NCBI RefSeq assembly: GCF_014195635.1
Contig: NZ_JACICC010000005.1
Coordinates: 62,001 to 126,000, forward strand
Length of the DNA: 64,000 nucleotides
Source: Pseudochelatococcus contaminans
GTDB lineage: Bacteria > Pseudomonadota > Alphaproteobacteria > Rhizobiales > Beijerinckiaceae
Direction of reading: 5' to 3'
The notes below the pieces were generated by a model. The model saw only the letters and a program-made list of their open reading frames with translations. It was not told where the DNA came from and ran no database searches. The position numbers were made by a program, and so were the translations under genes. Below, in pieces: positions 51,923-61,338 of the stretch (positions are counted from its first letter, which is position 1; every line of letters begins with the position of its first letter).

Positions 51923-52090
51923 ATGCTGCGCCTTGTTTCCGTGCTCTCTCTCGCCCTCATCACCGGCGCACTTGCAGGCTGTGCCGGCCTTACATTGACA
52001 CCGCAGCAACGGGCGGAGCGTCAGGCTGGTGTGCCGGAATACGTTCAGGTGCAGACGCGCACTGCAGGCCCGACCGATCCGTTCAGGTAA
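51923..52090 (+). CDS. Small lipoprotein
   Basis: 55 residues: a short signal peptide (MLRLVSVLSLALITGALAG), a lipobox LAGC and a ~35-residue mature part (AGLTLTPQQRAERQAGVPEY and VQVQTRTAGPTDPF). The conserved-looking tail and lipobox support a real gene. The start is chosen at 51923 because the upstream in-frame ATG (51878) would put 15 polar residues ahead of the signal. It overlaps the convergent Nudix gene by eight bases at their 3' ends. Function unknown. Confidence 0.65.
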   Translation: MLRLVSVLSLALITGALAGCAGLTLTPQQRAERQAGVPEYVQVQTRTAGPTDPFR

Positions 52091-52649
52091 AAAGCTCCGG
52101 ACGCCTGATCCGCAAGGTCTGGATGCAGGCAAAACTCTTCATGTCCATGAGTTTGCCGCTGTCGGCCATCGCCGCAAGCTCTGCCAGCGGCAACTCGATG
52201 ATCGTGATGGCCTCGTGCTCGCTTGCAAGCCCGCCACCATCGCCTACATGATCGCGAATCGTGTACGGAGCCAGATAGAGCGTTATGCGCTCCGTCGAAA
52301 TGCCGGGTATGGGCAGCGCCTCGACAAGCTTTTCGAGCGTTCCAAGGCGCAGGCCACCCTCTTCCATGGCCTCGCGGCGGGCGCATTCTTCCTGGCTTTC
52401 GTCTTCAAGGCAGCCGGCAATAATCTCAAGCACCGCCTCGTCGCCGGATGTGAGATAGGCCGCCGGCCTGAACTGGCTGACGAACAGCGCCACGCGCCTT
52501 TCCTCGTCATAGGGCAGCACCGCAACCGCCGAGCCGTGATCCTCGATCTCGCGGCGGATGATCTGCCCGTCCGGCAGGCGGATGGAAGCAATCAGGAAGC
52601 GCCCCCAGCCCTCATGAACGATCCGGGTCTCGACGACTTCAAACGACAT
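52083..52649 (-). CDS. Nudix hydrolase (NudF/ADP-ribose pyrophosphatase-like)
   Basis: 188 residues. The Nudix box reads GCLEDESQEECARREAMEEGGL, in which the C-terminal part REAMEEGGL is canonical but the segment from the first Gly to the Glu is one residue shorter than in NudF-type enzymes. The upstream region (VAVLPYDEERRVALFVSQFR, VLEIIAGCLE) and downstream LDMKSFACIQTLR fit the ADP-sugar pyrophosphatase group. GGGAG lies six bases before the ATG. Substrate unknown. It is downstream of ilvD, separated by a hairpin. Confidence 0.85.
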   Translation of the reverse strand: MSFEVVETRIVHEGWGRFLIASIRLPDGQIIRREIEDHGSAVAVLPYDEERRVALFVSQFRPAAYLTSGDEAVLEIIAGCLEDESQEECARREAMEEGGLRLGTLEKLVEALPIPGISTERITLYLAPYTIRDHVGDGGGLASEHEAITIIELPLAELAAMADSGKLMDMKSFACIQTLRIRRPELFT

Positions 52650-52661
52650 GGATAACTCCCT

Positions 52662-52680
52662 GTGGGGGGCAAGCCCCCAC
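52662..52680 (-). terminator. GC hairpin between ilvD and the Nudix gene
   Basis: GTGGGGG-GCAAG-CCCCCAC (7-bp stem, 5-base loop). It could terminate ilvD or, being within 13-31 bases of the Nudix start, fold near its ribosome-binding site. Confidence 0.4.
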
Positions 52681-52728
52681 TTCGCTGATGAGTCTCGTCG
52701 GCTGAGCTTGCCGGTTAGCTATTGCCGG

Positions 52729-54588
52729 TTATTTGCGCCTTGCCAGAGCGCCCTCGACGTCTCGCACCGCACCGCGCGCGGCGGATGTCGTCATTGCAGC
52801 ATAAGCCTTCAACGCCGCTGTGACATTGCGCTTGCGCGGGCCGGGATGCCACGCGTCCGCACCGCGCGCGTCCATCTCGGTGCGGCGGCGTGCAAGCTCT
52901 TCATCGGATATCGCCAGATGAATGCGCCGCTTCGGGATATCGATCTCGATGGTGTCGCCTTCTTCGACCAACCCGATGGTTCCGCCTTCCGCCGCCTCAG
53001 GCGAGACGTGGCCAATGGACAGACCCGACGAGCCACCGGAGAAGCGGCCATCGGTGATGAGCGCGCACGCCTTGCCCAGCCCCTTCGATTTCAGGTAGCT
53101 TGTGGGGTAAAGCATCTCCTGCATGCCGGGTCCGCCGCGCGGTCCTTCATAGCGGATCAGCACGATGTCGCCCTTGTTGATACGCCCGCGCAGGATGGCA
53201 TCCACCGCCGTATCCTGACTCTCGAAAATGCGGGCAGGACCGGAAAACACCAGAATGGATTCGTCCACGCCCGCAGTCTTCACGATGCATCCGTCTTCGG
53301 CCAGATTGCCATAGAGCACCGCAAGGCCGCCGTCCTTCGAAAATGCATGCTCCGCGCTGCGGATAACACCATTTTCGCGGTCGGAGTCGAGTTCGTCCCA
53401 GCGCGATTCCTGGCTGAAGGCGACCTGCGTCGGCACTCCGCCCGGCGCGGCGCGGTAAAACTGGTGCACGCTCTCGCTGTTGGCGCGGGTGATGTCCCAA
53501 CGATCGATAGCCGCGCCCAGCGTCGGGCTGTGAACCGTGGGATTACCCGAACGCAGCAACCCGGCCCTTTCGAGTTCACCGAGAATGGCGAAAATGCCGC
53601 CCGCCCGGTGAACATCCTCCATGTGCACGTCTCCGACAGCCGGAGCCACCTTGCACAGCACCGGCACCTGACGGGACAGGCGGTCGATATCGGCCATAGT
53701 GAAATCCACGCCGGCCTCGTTGGCCGCCGCCAGCAGGTGCAGCACGGTGTTGGTGGAGCCGCCCATCGAAATATCCAGCGCCATGGCGTTCTCAAACGCC
53801 TCGAACGTGGCGATGGAACGCGGCAGGACGGTATCGTCATCCTGCTCGTAATAACGACGCGCCAGATCCACGATGAGATGCCCCGCCTCGACGAACAGCC
53901 GCTTGCGGTCCGCGTGGGTGGCGAGCGTGGAACCGTTTCCGGGGAGCGACAGGCCGAGCGCCTCTGTGAGGCAGTTCATCGAGTTGGCCGTGAACATGCC
54001 GGAGCACGAACCGCAGGTCGGGCATGCCGAGCGTTCGATTGCATGCACATCGGCATCCGAAACGCTGTCATCGGCGGCGGCGACCATGGCATCGACGAGA
54101 TCGAGCGCCTTCGTCACGCCGCGCAGCACCACCTTGCCCGCTTCCATCGGCCCGCCAGACACGAAAACCGACGGGATATTAAGGCGCAACGACGCCATCA
54201 GCATGCCGGGGGTGATCTTGTCGCAGTTGGAGATGCAGACCATCGCGTCGGCGCAGTGCGCGTTGACCATATACTCAACCGAATCGGCGATGATCTCACG
54301 CGAAGGCAGGCTGTAGAGCATGCCGTCATGCCCCATGGCGATGCCATCATCGACAGCAATGGTGTTGAATTCCTTGGCGACGCCACCGGCCTTTTCGATC
54401 TCGCGCGCCACGAGCTGGCCGAGATCCTTGAGGTGCACGTGGCCCGGCACGAATTGCGTGAACGAGTTGACCACCGCAATGATCGGTTTGCCGAAATCCT
54501 CGTCCTTCATGCCTGTCGCGCGCCAGAGACCGCGAGCGCCCGCCATGTTGCGTCCATGGGTGGTGGTTCGGGAACGATAGACAGGCAT
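52729..54588 (-). CDS. ilvD: Dihydroxy-acid dehydratase
   Basis: Third step of branched-chain amino acid synthesis and pantothenate precursors. 619 residues. Iron-sulfur ligands: Cys of [11 protein letters not shown] and [11 protein letters not shown]. The [Fe-S]-binding segment, [14 protein letters not shown], and the C-terminal [27 protein letters not shown] (described in parts) are intact. GAGG lies five bases before the ATG (54588), and the frame extends ten codons further. The 394-base upstream region carries several inverted repeats. Not linked here to ilvC, which is 7 kb away. Confidence 0.96.
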   Translation of the reverse strand: MPVYRSRTTTHGRNMAGARGLWRATGMKDEDFGKPIIAVVNSFTQFVPGHVHLKDLGQLVAREIEKAGGVAKEFNTIAVDDGIAMGHDGMLYSLPSREIIADSVEYMVNAHCADAMVCISNCDKITPGMLMASLRLNIPSVFVSGGPMEAGKVVLRGVTKALDLVDAMVAAADDSVSDADVHAIERSACPTCGSCSGMFTANSMNCLTEALGLSLPGNGSTLATHADRKRLFVEAGHLIVDLARRYYEQDDDTVLPRSIATFEAFENAMALDISMGGSTNTVLHLLAAANEAGVDFTMADIDRLSRQVPVLCKVAPAVGDVHMEDVHRAGGIFAILGELERAGLLRSGNPTVHSPTLGAAIDRWDITRANSESVHQFYRAAPGGVPTQVAFSQESRWDELDSDRENGVIRSAEHAFSKDGGLAVLYGNLAEDGCIVKTAGVDESILVFSGPARIFESQDTAVDAILRGRINKGDIVLIRYEGPRGGPGMQEMLYPTSYLKSKGLGKACALITDGRFSGGSSGLSIGHVSPEAAEGGTIGLVEEGDTIEIDIPKRRIHLAISDEELARRRTEMDARGADAWHPGPRKRNVTAALKAYAAMTTSAARGAVRDVEGALARRK

Positions 54589-54982
54589 TCTGACCTCACA
54601 AAAGACATGCACGCCCAAAAAGTGTCTGCCTCACGGCGACATTGATGGCGGCATGGGTGCATACGCACGATACGTCTGATCGGCAGCGCCAGCTTGTCAT
54701 TTGTTTTCGGGCGTGGCGTGCCGGCAATGGCTCGATTGCCGTTCCTCCCCGGTCAGGCGCATCGAAACATGCTGTTTATAACAATTTCATCGTAACGGAA
54801 ACCGGCAGTTGAGGAAAACCAGCCATGCGCCAATGCTGCAGGCTTAAGCGCTGCAGACCACTTCCCCATTTCTCGGAAACGCGGAAGTGGCCCGGTTTTC
54901 CATTCCTCGGCGTGAGCAAAATGGCGGCCGGCGCAGATGTTTCCATCCGATCGAACACACTTCACCCACCAGGCATGCCGTA
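54589..54982 (-). promoter_or_regulatory. Intergenic leader of ilvD with inverted repeats
   Basis: 394 bases without a gene. Three inverted repeats stand out: CGGCAAT / ATTGCCG (54722-54741, 6-base loop), CTGCAG with its copy (54836-54856), and a perfect 8-bp CCACTTCC / GGAAGTGG (54858-54890, 17-base loop). A short leader ORF was looked for and none was rich in Ile/Leu/Val codons. The SIMPL gene ends at 54983, so part of this region could include its terminator. Confidence 0.4.
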
Positions 54983-55774
54983 TCAGTCCACAAGTTCCCA
55001 CGTGACTTCGACGGAGGCGCGGAATGATTGCTCTCCCGCCTCTACAGGCACCGGCGCGCTGGGGGACAGCGAGTCCGCCCGTGCGGCCAGTGCAACGCCG
55101 CGCGGCTGAGGTGTCCAGCGGTGCGGGCCGGTTTCGATGGCCAATACCCGGCCAAGCTGGACGCCCGCGGCCTTGGCGAAGATGTCAGCCTTGCGGCGCG
55201 CGTCGGCAACGGCCTCGGCGCGGGCCTGATCCAGCAGCGGGGCGCTGTCCGCCACATCGAAGCTGATGCCGCCAATCTGGTTCGAACCTGTCGTGACGGC
55301 CGAATCGAGAATACCGCCGAGTTTCGACAATTCACGCACTCGCACGTTCAGCGTGTTGCGAGCCTCGTATCCCTCGATCTTCGGAGCCTCGCCGCCGTTG
55401 CGGCTGTAATTGTAGCGCGGCTGAACGGAGAACCCGCTCGTCGCGATGTCGCGCTTCTCAACAGCGGCCTCGCGCAGCGAGTTGATGACGGCTTCGGTCG
55501 CGGTGGTGTTTTCGGTCACGGCCTCACGCGCGGTTTTGGCCTGCGTGACCACGCCGATCACGATGCTGGCCGTATCCGGAACGGCTTCCATGATGCCTTC
55601 ACCCGAAACGCTGATGACCCGCGGCGCGGAGGTGGTAGCTGCGGCGCTACCCTGCTGGGCCAGCGCCGCCAACGGCAGCGCGGCGAGCCCTACGATTGCG
55701 CCACCGGCGAAAGCAGCCAATGTCGCGGCGCGGACTCCGCGCGGCTTGCGTTCCGATCGAACCGTGAAAGCCAT
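54983..55774 (-). CDS. SIMPL domain (DUF541) periplasmic protein
   Basis: 263 residues with a signal peptide (GVRAATLAAFAGGAIVGLAA...LAALAQ). The SIMPL/DUF541 signatures are ISVSGEGIMEAVPDTASIVIG, IATSGFSVQPRYNYS, and DQARAEAVADARRKADIFAKAAG; the C-terminal strand ends FRASVEVTWELVD. BP26/OMP28 of Brucella belongs to this family, which forms channel-like oligomers; the physiological role is unclear. AAGGA lies six bases before the ATG at 55774; the frame continues 12 codons further upstream without family similarity. Confidence 0.92.
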   Translation of the reverse strand: MAFTVRSERKPRGVRAATLAAFAGGAIVGLAALPLAALAQQGSAAATTSAPRVISVSGEGIMEAVPDTASIVIGVVTQAKTAREAVTENTTATEAVINSLREAAVEKRDIATSGFSVQPRYNYSRNGGEAPKIEGYEARNTLNVRVRELSKLGGILDSAVTTGSNQIGGISFDVADSAPLLDQARAEAVADARRKADIFAKAAGVQLGRVLAIETGPHRWTPQPRGVALAARADSLSPSAPVPVEAGEQSFRASVEVTWELVD

Positions 55775-55910
55775 GAGACATCCTTCCTGCATCTGTTGCA
55801 ATTCCCGCATCTGAGGCTTTGCCGTGCGGGGTGCGAGTCGCGCTTATCATGGCGCAAAAAGCCGTCATCGTCATCATTGCGCAGCGCCTGAACGGAACTG
55901 GCGCACGCGC

Positions 55911-55976
55911 GTTGATATGGAAACATCCTCATGCAAGGCAAAGCCCTTTTATGCGAGGAAAGCGCTTTATATCAAC
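55911..55976. repeat. Large inverted repeat in the SIMPL/DUF2254 gap
   Basis: GTTGATAT and ATATCAAC (8 bp perfect) flank a partly self-complementary interior (CCTC...GAGG). Adjacent to the repeat copy at 55982-56082; the 366-base gap 55775-56140 otherwise has no gene. Confidence 0.5.
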
Positions 55977-55981
55977 ACTAT

Positions 55982-56082
55982 GCAGCATTTCAGCGTTTAA
56001 TGGCAATTTGGAGACGCCAACCTATTTCGGTGTAACGCGTTTTCTTCACGCAAAGCGGTATCCACTCTGCTTGAAAACGCTT
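55982..56082 (-). repeat. Palindromic repeat element, copy 2 (degenerate)
   Basis: The half at 56035-56082 (hairpin GCGTTTTC ... GAAAACGC) matches copy 1 at 31000-31047 in reverse orientation at 43 of 48 bases. The other half shows a decayed AGCATTTC...GC hairpin. It lies intergenic between the divergent SIMPL and DUF2254 genes. Confidence 0.7.
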
Positions 56083-56140
56083 TATACCCCTCCGAAGATG
56101 CCAATCGGCGGAAATCCTGAAAACGTGCGGGGAAATTGAA

Positions 56141-57451
56141 ATGTCGCGCTGGCAATGGATATTGTCGCGTATCACGCGGCGCTTGTGGGTGCGGGCATCG
56201 CTGATTGGCGCGCTCGGAATCGTCGCCGCCGTGCTGTCGGCGGTTGTCGAGCCTTATATACCGTGGCAGCTTCCGGGCACGATCGGCGTCCATGCCGTTG
56301 ACAGCATTCTGACGATCATCGCATCGAGCATGCTTGCGGTCACCACCTTCTCTCTCAGCGTTGTCACGTCGGCCTATGGCGCGGCGGCGAGCCAGGTGAC
56401 GCCGCGCGCCACGCGGCTGTTGATCGAGGACCGGGTCACGCAGAACGTCCTCTCCACCTTCATTGGCTCATTCCTGTTCGCCATCGTCGGCATCGTGGTG
56501 CTGAAGACGGGCGCTTACGATGCGCGCGGGCGTGTGATTCTCTTCATCGTCACCATCGCCGTCATCGCGCTCATCGTGGTATCGTTGCTGCGCTGGATCG
56601 ATCACCTGACGCGGCTTGGCCTCGTGCCGGAAACCACCAGCCGGGTGGAAGATGCAACACGGCGCGCCATCCGCAGTCGCCTCAGCCAGCCGTATCAGGG
56701 CGGCAAGCGGCTGGAAGGACTTCCGCCTTCCGCCGTTTCCGTTCTGGCGGGCGACGTGGGATATGTGCAGCATATCGATATGGCCGCATTGGCGGCACAA
56801 TGCGAGGATGTCGACGCCGACATCTACGTGACCGCCCTGCCGGGTGCATTCCTTTATCCGGACACGCCGATTGCCTGGATCGGCTCATGTGCCAGCGCGG
56901 AAACCGATCAAAACGACGAGGACTTGCACGAAGAAGTGCGCAGTGCCTTCAGCATCGGGGCCGAGCGCAGTTTCGATCAGGATCCCCGTTTCGGGCTCGC
57001 CGTCATGAGCGAAATCGCCTCGCGGGCGCTGTCCCCGGCCACCAACGATCCCGGAACAGCCATTGACGTCATTGGCCGCCTGACGCGTCTTTTGACATTA
57101 TGGGCCAAAGGCCCGCCCACCATTCCAGAGGACAAGATAGCCTATCCGCGCGTCTACGTGCAGCCGCTGCGGTCGCAGGACATGTTCGAGGACGCCTTCA
57201 TGCTGCTGGCACGGGACGGTGCGGAACACGTCGAGGTGCAGATACGGCTGCAAAAGTCGCTGGGTGCGCTTGCACGGACGGGCGACAGCGACTTCCGCGA
57301 GGCCGCTCTCCAGCAGGCGGGACTGGCTTTGAGCCGCGCCGAAGCCGGTTTGTCCCTCGACTTTGACAAGCAGCGCGTCCGCGAAGCCGCGCATCGGGGC
57401 GGCGTGCTGGAAGGGCTGAACCACGCAAACGCCGCCGCCAACGGACAATAA
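56141..57451 (+). CDS. DUF2254 membrane protein
   Basis: 436 residues. Four N-terminal transmembrane segments (about 15-155, e.g. LIGALGIVAAVLSAVV and LSTFIGSFLFAIVGIVVLKTG) are followed by a soluble domain (about 165-436). Characteristic DUF2254 segments are SILTIIASSMLAVTTFSLSV, GAAASQVTPRATR, and SEIASRALSPATNDPGTAID (the last strongly conserved). ORF starts at MSRWQWILSRITRR with no clear Shine-Dalgarno. Role unknown. Its upstream region holds the repeat element copy, which could influence expression. Confidence 0.88.
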   Translation: MSRWQWILSRITRRLWVRASLIGALGIVAAVLSAVVEPYIPWQLPGTIGVHAVDSILTIIASSMLAVTTFSLSVVTSAYGAAASQVTPRATRLLIEDRVTQNVLSTFIGSFLFAIVGIVVLKTGAYDARGRVILFIVTIAVIALIVVSLLRWIDHLTRLGLVPETTSRVEDATRRAIRSRLSQPYQGGKRLEGLPPSAVSVLAGDVGYVQHIDMAALAAQCEDVDADIYVTALPGAFLYPDTPIAWIGSCASAETDQNDEDLHEEVRSAFSIGAERSFDQDPRFGLAVMSEIASRALSPATNDPGTAIDVIGRLTRLLTLWAKGPPTIPEDKIAYPRVYVQPLRSQDMFEDAFMLLARDGAEHVEVQIRLQKSLGALARTGDSDFREAALQQAGLALSRAEAGLSLDFDKQRVREAAHRGGVLEGLNHANAAANGQ

Positions 57452-57700
57452 CGCGTTCCGGTTAGCGGTCTGCTCTTTGCGGCAAGCGGGTTATGGCACA
57501 GCGCGTGGAAGTGCGCTATTTCTGCCGCGAATGGTGGCTTTCTTCGCCCTGTTGCCGGCAAACTGGTGCATTGGCAACGAGTTCGTGGCATTGAAGCCTC
57601 TGGAGTGTCGTCGTCTCGGGCCGGGCGCTCGATGTTCTGGCTGCGCAATGCCGTGGCCGTGTTGACCGGATCGTGCCCGCTGCCAGCAGACGGACTTCCG

Positions 57701-60409
57701 ATGAGCACATATAATCTGGAACACCTGTTTTCTCCCCGCTCCATCGCCATCGTTGCTGACGAGGGAGCCGACGCCGGGCTTGTCGACAAGCTGGCGCGCA
57801 ACATTGCTGCCTCCGCATTCTCCGGGCAACGCGGGTTCGTTGGCCACGAGATCGATAAATCGGTCAACGGCAATCTGGCGGATTTCGAGCTGGCGCCATC
57901 ACTCAAGGCGCTGACGTTCACTCCGGACCTCATCATTATCGCGTCGCCTGTGGGCGAGGTGCTGAACCGCGTCGCGGAAGCCGGCGCGAAAGGGGTGCAT
58001 GGGGCGGTGATCGTGACGGAAGCGCTGGCGCACGACGCGGAGCTTCTCGCACGGGTGGAGGCGGTTGCGCGCAGCCATAGCCTGCGCCTCGTCGGCCCCA
58101 ACAGCATCGGCATTATCGCGCCGCACGCGAAGTTGAATGCCAGCTTTGCCGGCAGCACACCCATCCCCGGCGATCTCGCGCTCATTACGCAATCCGGCGC
58201 GCTGGCGGCGGGCGTGATCGAATGGGCGACGACCAACGCCATTGGATTTTCCGCCGTCGCTTCCATAGGCGGACAGATCGATGTCGATTTCGGCGACCTG
58301 CTGGATTATTTCGCGCTCGACCGGCACACCCGCGCCATCCTGCTTTATGTGGAAACCGTGGAGGACGCGCGCAAATTTATGTCCGCCGCGCGCCTTGCCG
58401 CCCGTGCCAAGCCGGTGGTGGTGATCAAATCCGGCCGCCATGAAGACCGTCAAAAGGTGGCCGATACGCACACGGCTGCGCTCGCCACGCCGGATGCGGT
58501 CTACGACGCCGCGTTCAGGCGCGCGGGTCTGCTGCGCGTCATTGATCTTGACGAGTTGTTCGCCGCCGCCGAAACGCTGGGCCGGGTGCGGCCTTTCCTG
58601 GGCAAGCGGCTGGCCATCGTCACCAATGGCGGCGGCATCGGCAAGCTCACCGTCGACAGGCTGATCGATTTTGGCGGCGCGCTGGCGGAAATTTCACCCC
58701 TCACCCTTGAGGCGCTGGACAAGGATCTGCCACCCGGACGCTGGTCGCGCTCCAACCCCATCGATCTGGGCGGGGATGCCGACGCGGCGCGTTACGCCAC
58801 CACCCTCCAGCACGTTCTTGCCGACCGCGCCAATGACGGCGTGCTGGTGCTGAACGTGCCGCTTGGGGCGGCATCGTCTGTGGATGTGGCGCGCGCGGTG
58901 ATCGAGGCGGCCGCCACTTATCGCCGCCAGCGCCATTCCGCCAAGCCGATCCTCACCGTGTGGTACGGCGATGCAGGTGAGGCCAGCGACCAGTTCGCCG
59001 CGGCGCGCATCCCAAACTACGCCACGGAGGCGGAGGCCGTGCGCGGCTTCACCCATCTCGTGCGTTACCGGGAAGCTCTGAACCAGCTCATGGAGACGCC
59101 GCCGAGCCTGCCGGCGGACTTCAACCCCGACACCGCAGCCGCTCGCGGCGTCATCGACAGCGTGCTTGCGTCCGGACGAAACTGGCTTGACCCTGTTGAA
59201 ACCGAAGCCCTGTTCGACGCCTATCAGATCCCGATCACGCCGGTACGTTCGGCGAAAAATGCCGATGAGGCCGTTGAAGCTGCCGAGCATTTCTTCGCGC
59301 AGGGCCTGCCGGTGGCGGTGAAGATTCTGTCGCCCGATGTCGTGCACAAGTCCGATATCGGCGGCGTGCGCCTCAACCTCGTCAACGGGCAGGCGGTGCG
59401 CGCGGCCACTGAGGAAATCCTTGAGCGCGCCGCGAGGCTACGTCCCGAAGCGCGTATTCACGGCGTCACCATCCACCCCATGATGGTGCGGCCCAAGGGC
59501 CGGGAGCTGATCGCGGGCATTGCCGACGATCCGGTGTTCGGGCCTGTTGTCGTGTTCGGGCGGGGCGGCACCGCCGTCGAGGTCATCAACGACCGCGCCA
59601 TCGCCCTGCCGCCGCTCGATCTGCGGCTGGCGCATGACCTTATCTCCCGCACACGCGTCTCCCGTCGCCTCAAGGCGTATCGCGACGTGCCAGCGGCAGA
59701 CGAGCGCGCCGTGGCTCTCACGCTGGTTAAGCTGGCGCAACTCGCCGCCGACCTGCCGGAGGTGCGTGAGATCGATATCAATCCCCTGCTCGCGGATCAC
59801 ACCGGCGTCATCGGCGTCGATGCGCGGGTGAAGATCGCTCCTGTGGTCGGCAAGGCCAAGGGGCCGTCGGGGCATCCGCGCTTCGCCATCCGCCCCTATC
59901 CGCAGGAGTGGGAGCGCCTGATGCGCCTGTCTGACGGCACGCCGATAACCATGCGTCCCGTGCGGCCAGAGGACGAGGAAATGTTCCGGCACTTCTTCAC
60001 ACAGGTCACGCCGGACGATCTGCGGCTGCGCTTCTTCACACCGATCAAGGATTTCAGCCACACATTTATCGCCCGGCTGACGCAGCTCGATTATGGCCGC
60101 GCCATGGCCTTCGTGGCGGTGGACAAGGCAACCGGCGAGATGCTCGGAGCCGTCCGCCTGCATGCCGATGCCAATTATGAAGCTGGCGAATACGGCATCA
60201 TGACCCGCACGGATATGCGCGGCAAGGGTCTGGGCTGGCTGCTGATGAACTCCATCATCGAATATGCCCGCGCCGAGGGGCTAAAGGCGGTGGAAGCGCA
60301 GGTTCTGCGCGAGAACACCATGATGCTGGCGATGTGCGCCCAGCTCGGGTTCAAATCCCGCCCGGACCCGGACGACGCGGGCGTGCGGCTGGTCAGGCTC
60401 GATCTGTAA
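57701..60409 (+). CDS. Fused acyl-CoA synthetase (NDP-forming)-GNAT protein acetyltransferase, Pat-like
   Basis: 902 residues. Residues ~1-690 are an acetyl-CoA synthetase (ADP-forming) region: CoA-binding domain (LFSPRSIAIVADEGADAG), succinyl-CoA ligase-like domain, and ATP-grasp (PVAVKILSPDVVHKSDIGGV, INPLLADHTGVIGVDAR). Residues ~735-895 form a C-terminal GNAT domain with RPVRPEDEEMFRHFFTQV, MTRTDMRGKGLGWLLMNSII and VLRENTMMLAMCAQLGFKS. The order matches Salmonella Pat, which acetylates acetyl-CoA synthetase and other enzymes. The histidine of the synthetase SHTG(A/S)L segment appears as THTAAL. The frame stays open 45 codons upstream (57566), but MSTYNLEHL fits the family start. Confidence 0.88.
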   Translation: MSTYNLEHLFSPRSIAIVADEGADAGLVDKLARNIAASAFSGQRGFVGHEIDKSVNGNLADFELAPSLKALTFTPDLIIIASPVGEVLNRVAEAGAKGVHGAVIVTEALAHDAELLARVEAVARSHSLRLVGPNSIGIIAPHAKLNASFAGSTPIPGDLALITQSGALAAGVIEWATTNAIGFSAVASIGGQIDVDFGDLLDYFALDRHTRAILLYVETVEDARKFMSAARLAARAKPVVVIKSGRHEDRQKVADTHTAALATPDAVYDAAFRRAGLLRVIDLDELFAAAETLGRVRPFLGKRLAIVTNGGGIGKLTVDRLIDFGGALAEISPLTLEALDKDLPPGRWSRSNPIDLGGDADAARYATTLQHVLADRANDGVLVLNVPLGAASSVDVARAVIEAAATYRRQRHSAKPILTVWYGDAGEASDQFAAARIPNYATEAEAVRGFTHLVRYREALNQLMETPPSLPADFNPDTAAARGVIDSVLASGRNWLDPVETEALFDAYQIPITPVRSAKNADEAVEAAEHFFAQGLPVAVKILSPDVVHKSDIGGVRLNLVNGQAVRAATEEILERAARLRPEARIHGVTIHPMMVRPKGRELIAGIADDPVFGPVVVFGRGGTAVEVINDRAIALPPLDLRLAHDLISRTRVSRRLKAYRDVPAADERAVALTLVKLAQLAADLPEVREIDINPLLADHTGVIGVDARVKIAPVVGKAKGPSGHPRFAIRPYPQEWERLMRLSDGTPITMRPVRPEDEEMFRHFFTQVTPDDLRLRFFTPIKDFSHTFIARLTQLDYGRAMAFVAVDKATGEMLGAVRLHADANYEAGEYGIMTRTDMRGKGLGWLLMNSIIEYARAEGLKAVEAQVLRENTMMLAMCAQLGFKSRPDPDDAGVRLVRLDL

Positions 60410-60494
60410 AGCGTCGCTGCCCACAACTGCTCTGGTGACAAACCGGCCGGGACAATGGGATAAGAAAGGGACGATCAACCGAGGTGACCGTCTC

Positions 60495-61334
60495 ATGTCT
60501 CGCCCCTTTCAACTCGTGGATGTTTTTGGCTCCGGTGCATTCTCCGGCAATCCGCTTGCGGTCATCGCCGCCGCGCAGGATCTGACGACGGATGAAATGC
60601 AGCAGATCACACGCTGGTTCAACCTGTCGGAAACCACGTTCCTGCTACCGCCGACACAGCCGCAGGCTGACTATCGCGTCCGTATTTTCACGCTGGCACA
60701 TGAGCTGCCATTTGCCGGTCATCCCACGCTGGGCAGCGCCCATGCATGGCTTGAGGCGGGCGGCACACCGCACAATGCCGATGTCATCATTCAGGAATGC
60801 GGTGCTGGCCTCGTGCCCATCCGGCGCGGACATGGCCGCCTCACGTTCGCCGCCCCGCCCCTGTTGCGCAGTGGCGAGCCGGAAGAGGCAGACCTCGCCT
60901 TCGTCGCCGAGGTGCTGCGCATACCGCGCACGGCGATCCGCGATGCCGCATGGGTGGACAACGGCCCCGGCTGGGTCGGTATCCTGCTTGACTCCGCCGA
61001 AGCCGTTCTCGCAATCGAGCCGGACCGCAATCCGTCACGTCGGATTGACGTTGGCATCGTCGGCCCGCACCCGGATGGCAGCGACGCGGCGTTCGAGGTT
61101 CGGGCGCTGTTCAGCGACGCCCATGGCGCGTTGATCGAAGACCCGGTGACCGGCAGCCTCAACGCTTCGCTCGGCCAGTGGCTGTTTGCGAGCGGGCGGG
61201 CGCAAGGCGCCTATGTCGCGGCGCAGGGCACGAAGATTGGCCGCAAGGGCCGCGTCTATGTCGAGCAGGATGACAGCGGACAAGTGTGGGTCGGCGGCTA
61301 CAGCCACACCCTTTTCAGCGGCCAGCAAACGTAA
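60495..61334 (+). CDS. PhzF family isomerase-like protein
   Basis: 279 residues of the diaminopimelate-epimerase-like fold. Signature segments: QLVDVFGSGAFSGNPLAVI, LPFAGHPTLGSAHAWL and EDPVTGSLNASLGQWLF. The catalytic Glu usually near residue 45 in PhzF appears in NLSETTFLL. The start ATG follows GAGGTG by eight bases. No phenazine genes are present, so the substrate is unknown. It shares a terminator hairpin with the convergent ilvC. Confidence 0.9.
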   Translation: MSRPFQLVDVFGSGAFSGNPLAVIAAAQDLTTDEMQQITRWFNLSETTFLLPPTQPQADYRVRIFTLAHELPFAGHPTLGSAHAWLEAGGTPHNADVIIQECGAGLVPIRRGHGRLTFAAPPLLRSGEPEEADLAFVAEVLRIPRTAIRDAAWVDNGPGWVGILLDSAEAVLAIEPDRNPSRRIDVGIVGPHPDGSDAAFEVRALFSDAHGALIEDPVTGSLNASLGQWLFASGRAQGAYVAAQGTKIGRKGRVYVEQDDSGQVWVGGYSHTLFSGQQT

Positions 61335-61338
61335 AAAA

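Noticed and set aside
52648-54645. 665-codon plus-strand open frame opposite ilvD
   Set aside because: ilvD has intact Fe-S and conserved motifs, so the antisense frame is a shadow.
54753-55001. Short minus-strand open frame in the ilvD leader
   Set aside because: No similarity or start signal; overlaps inverted repeats and is probably non-coding.
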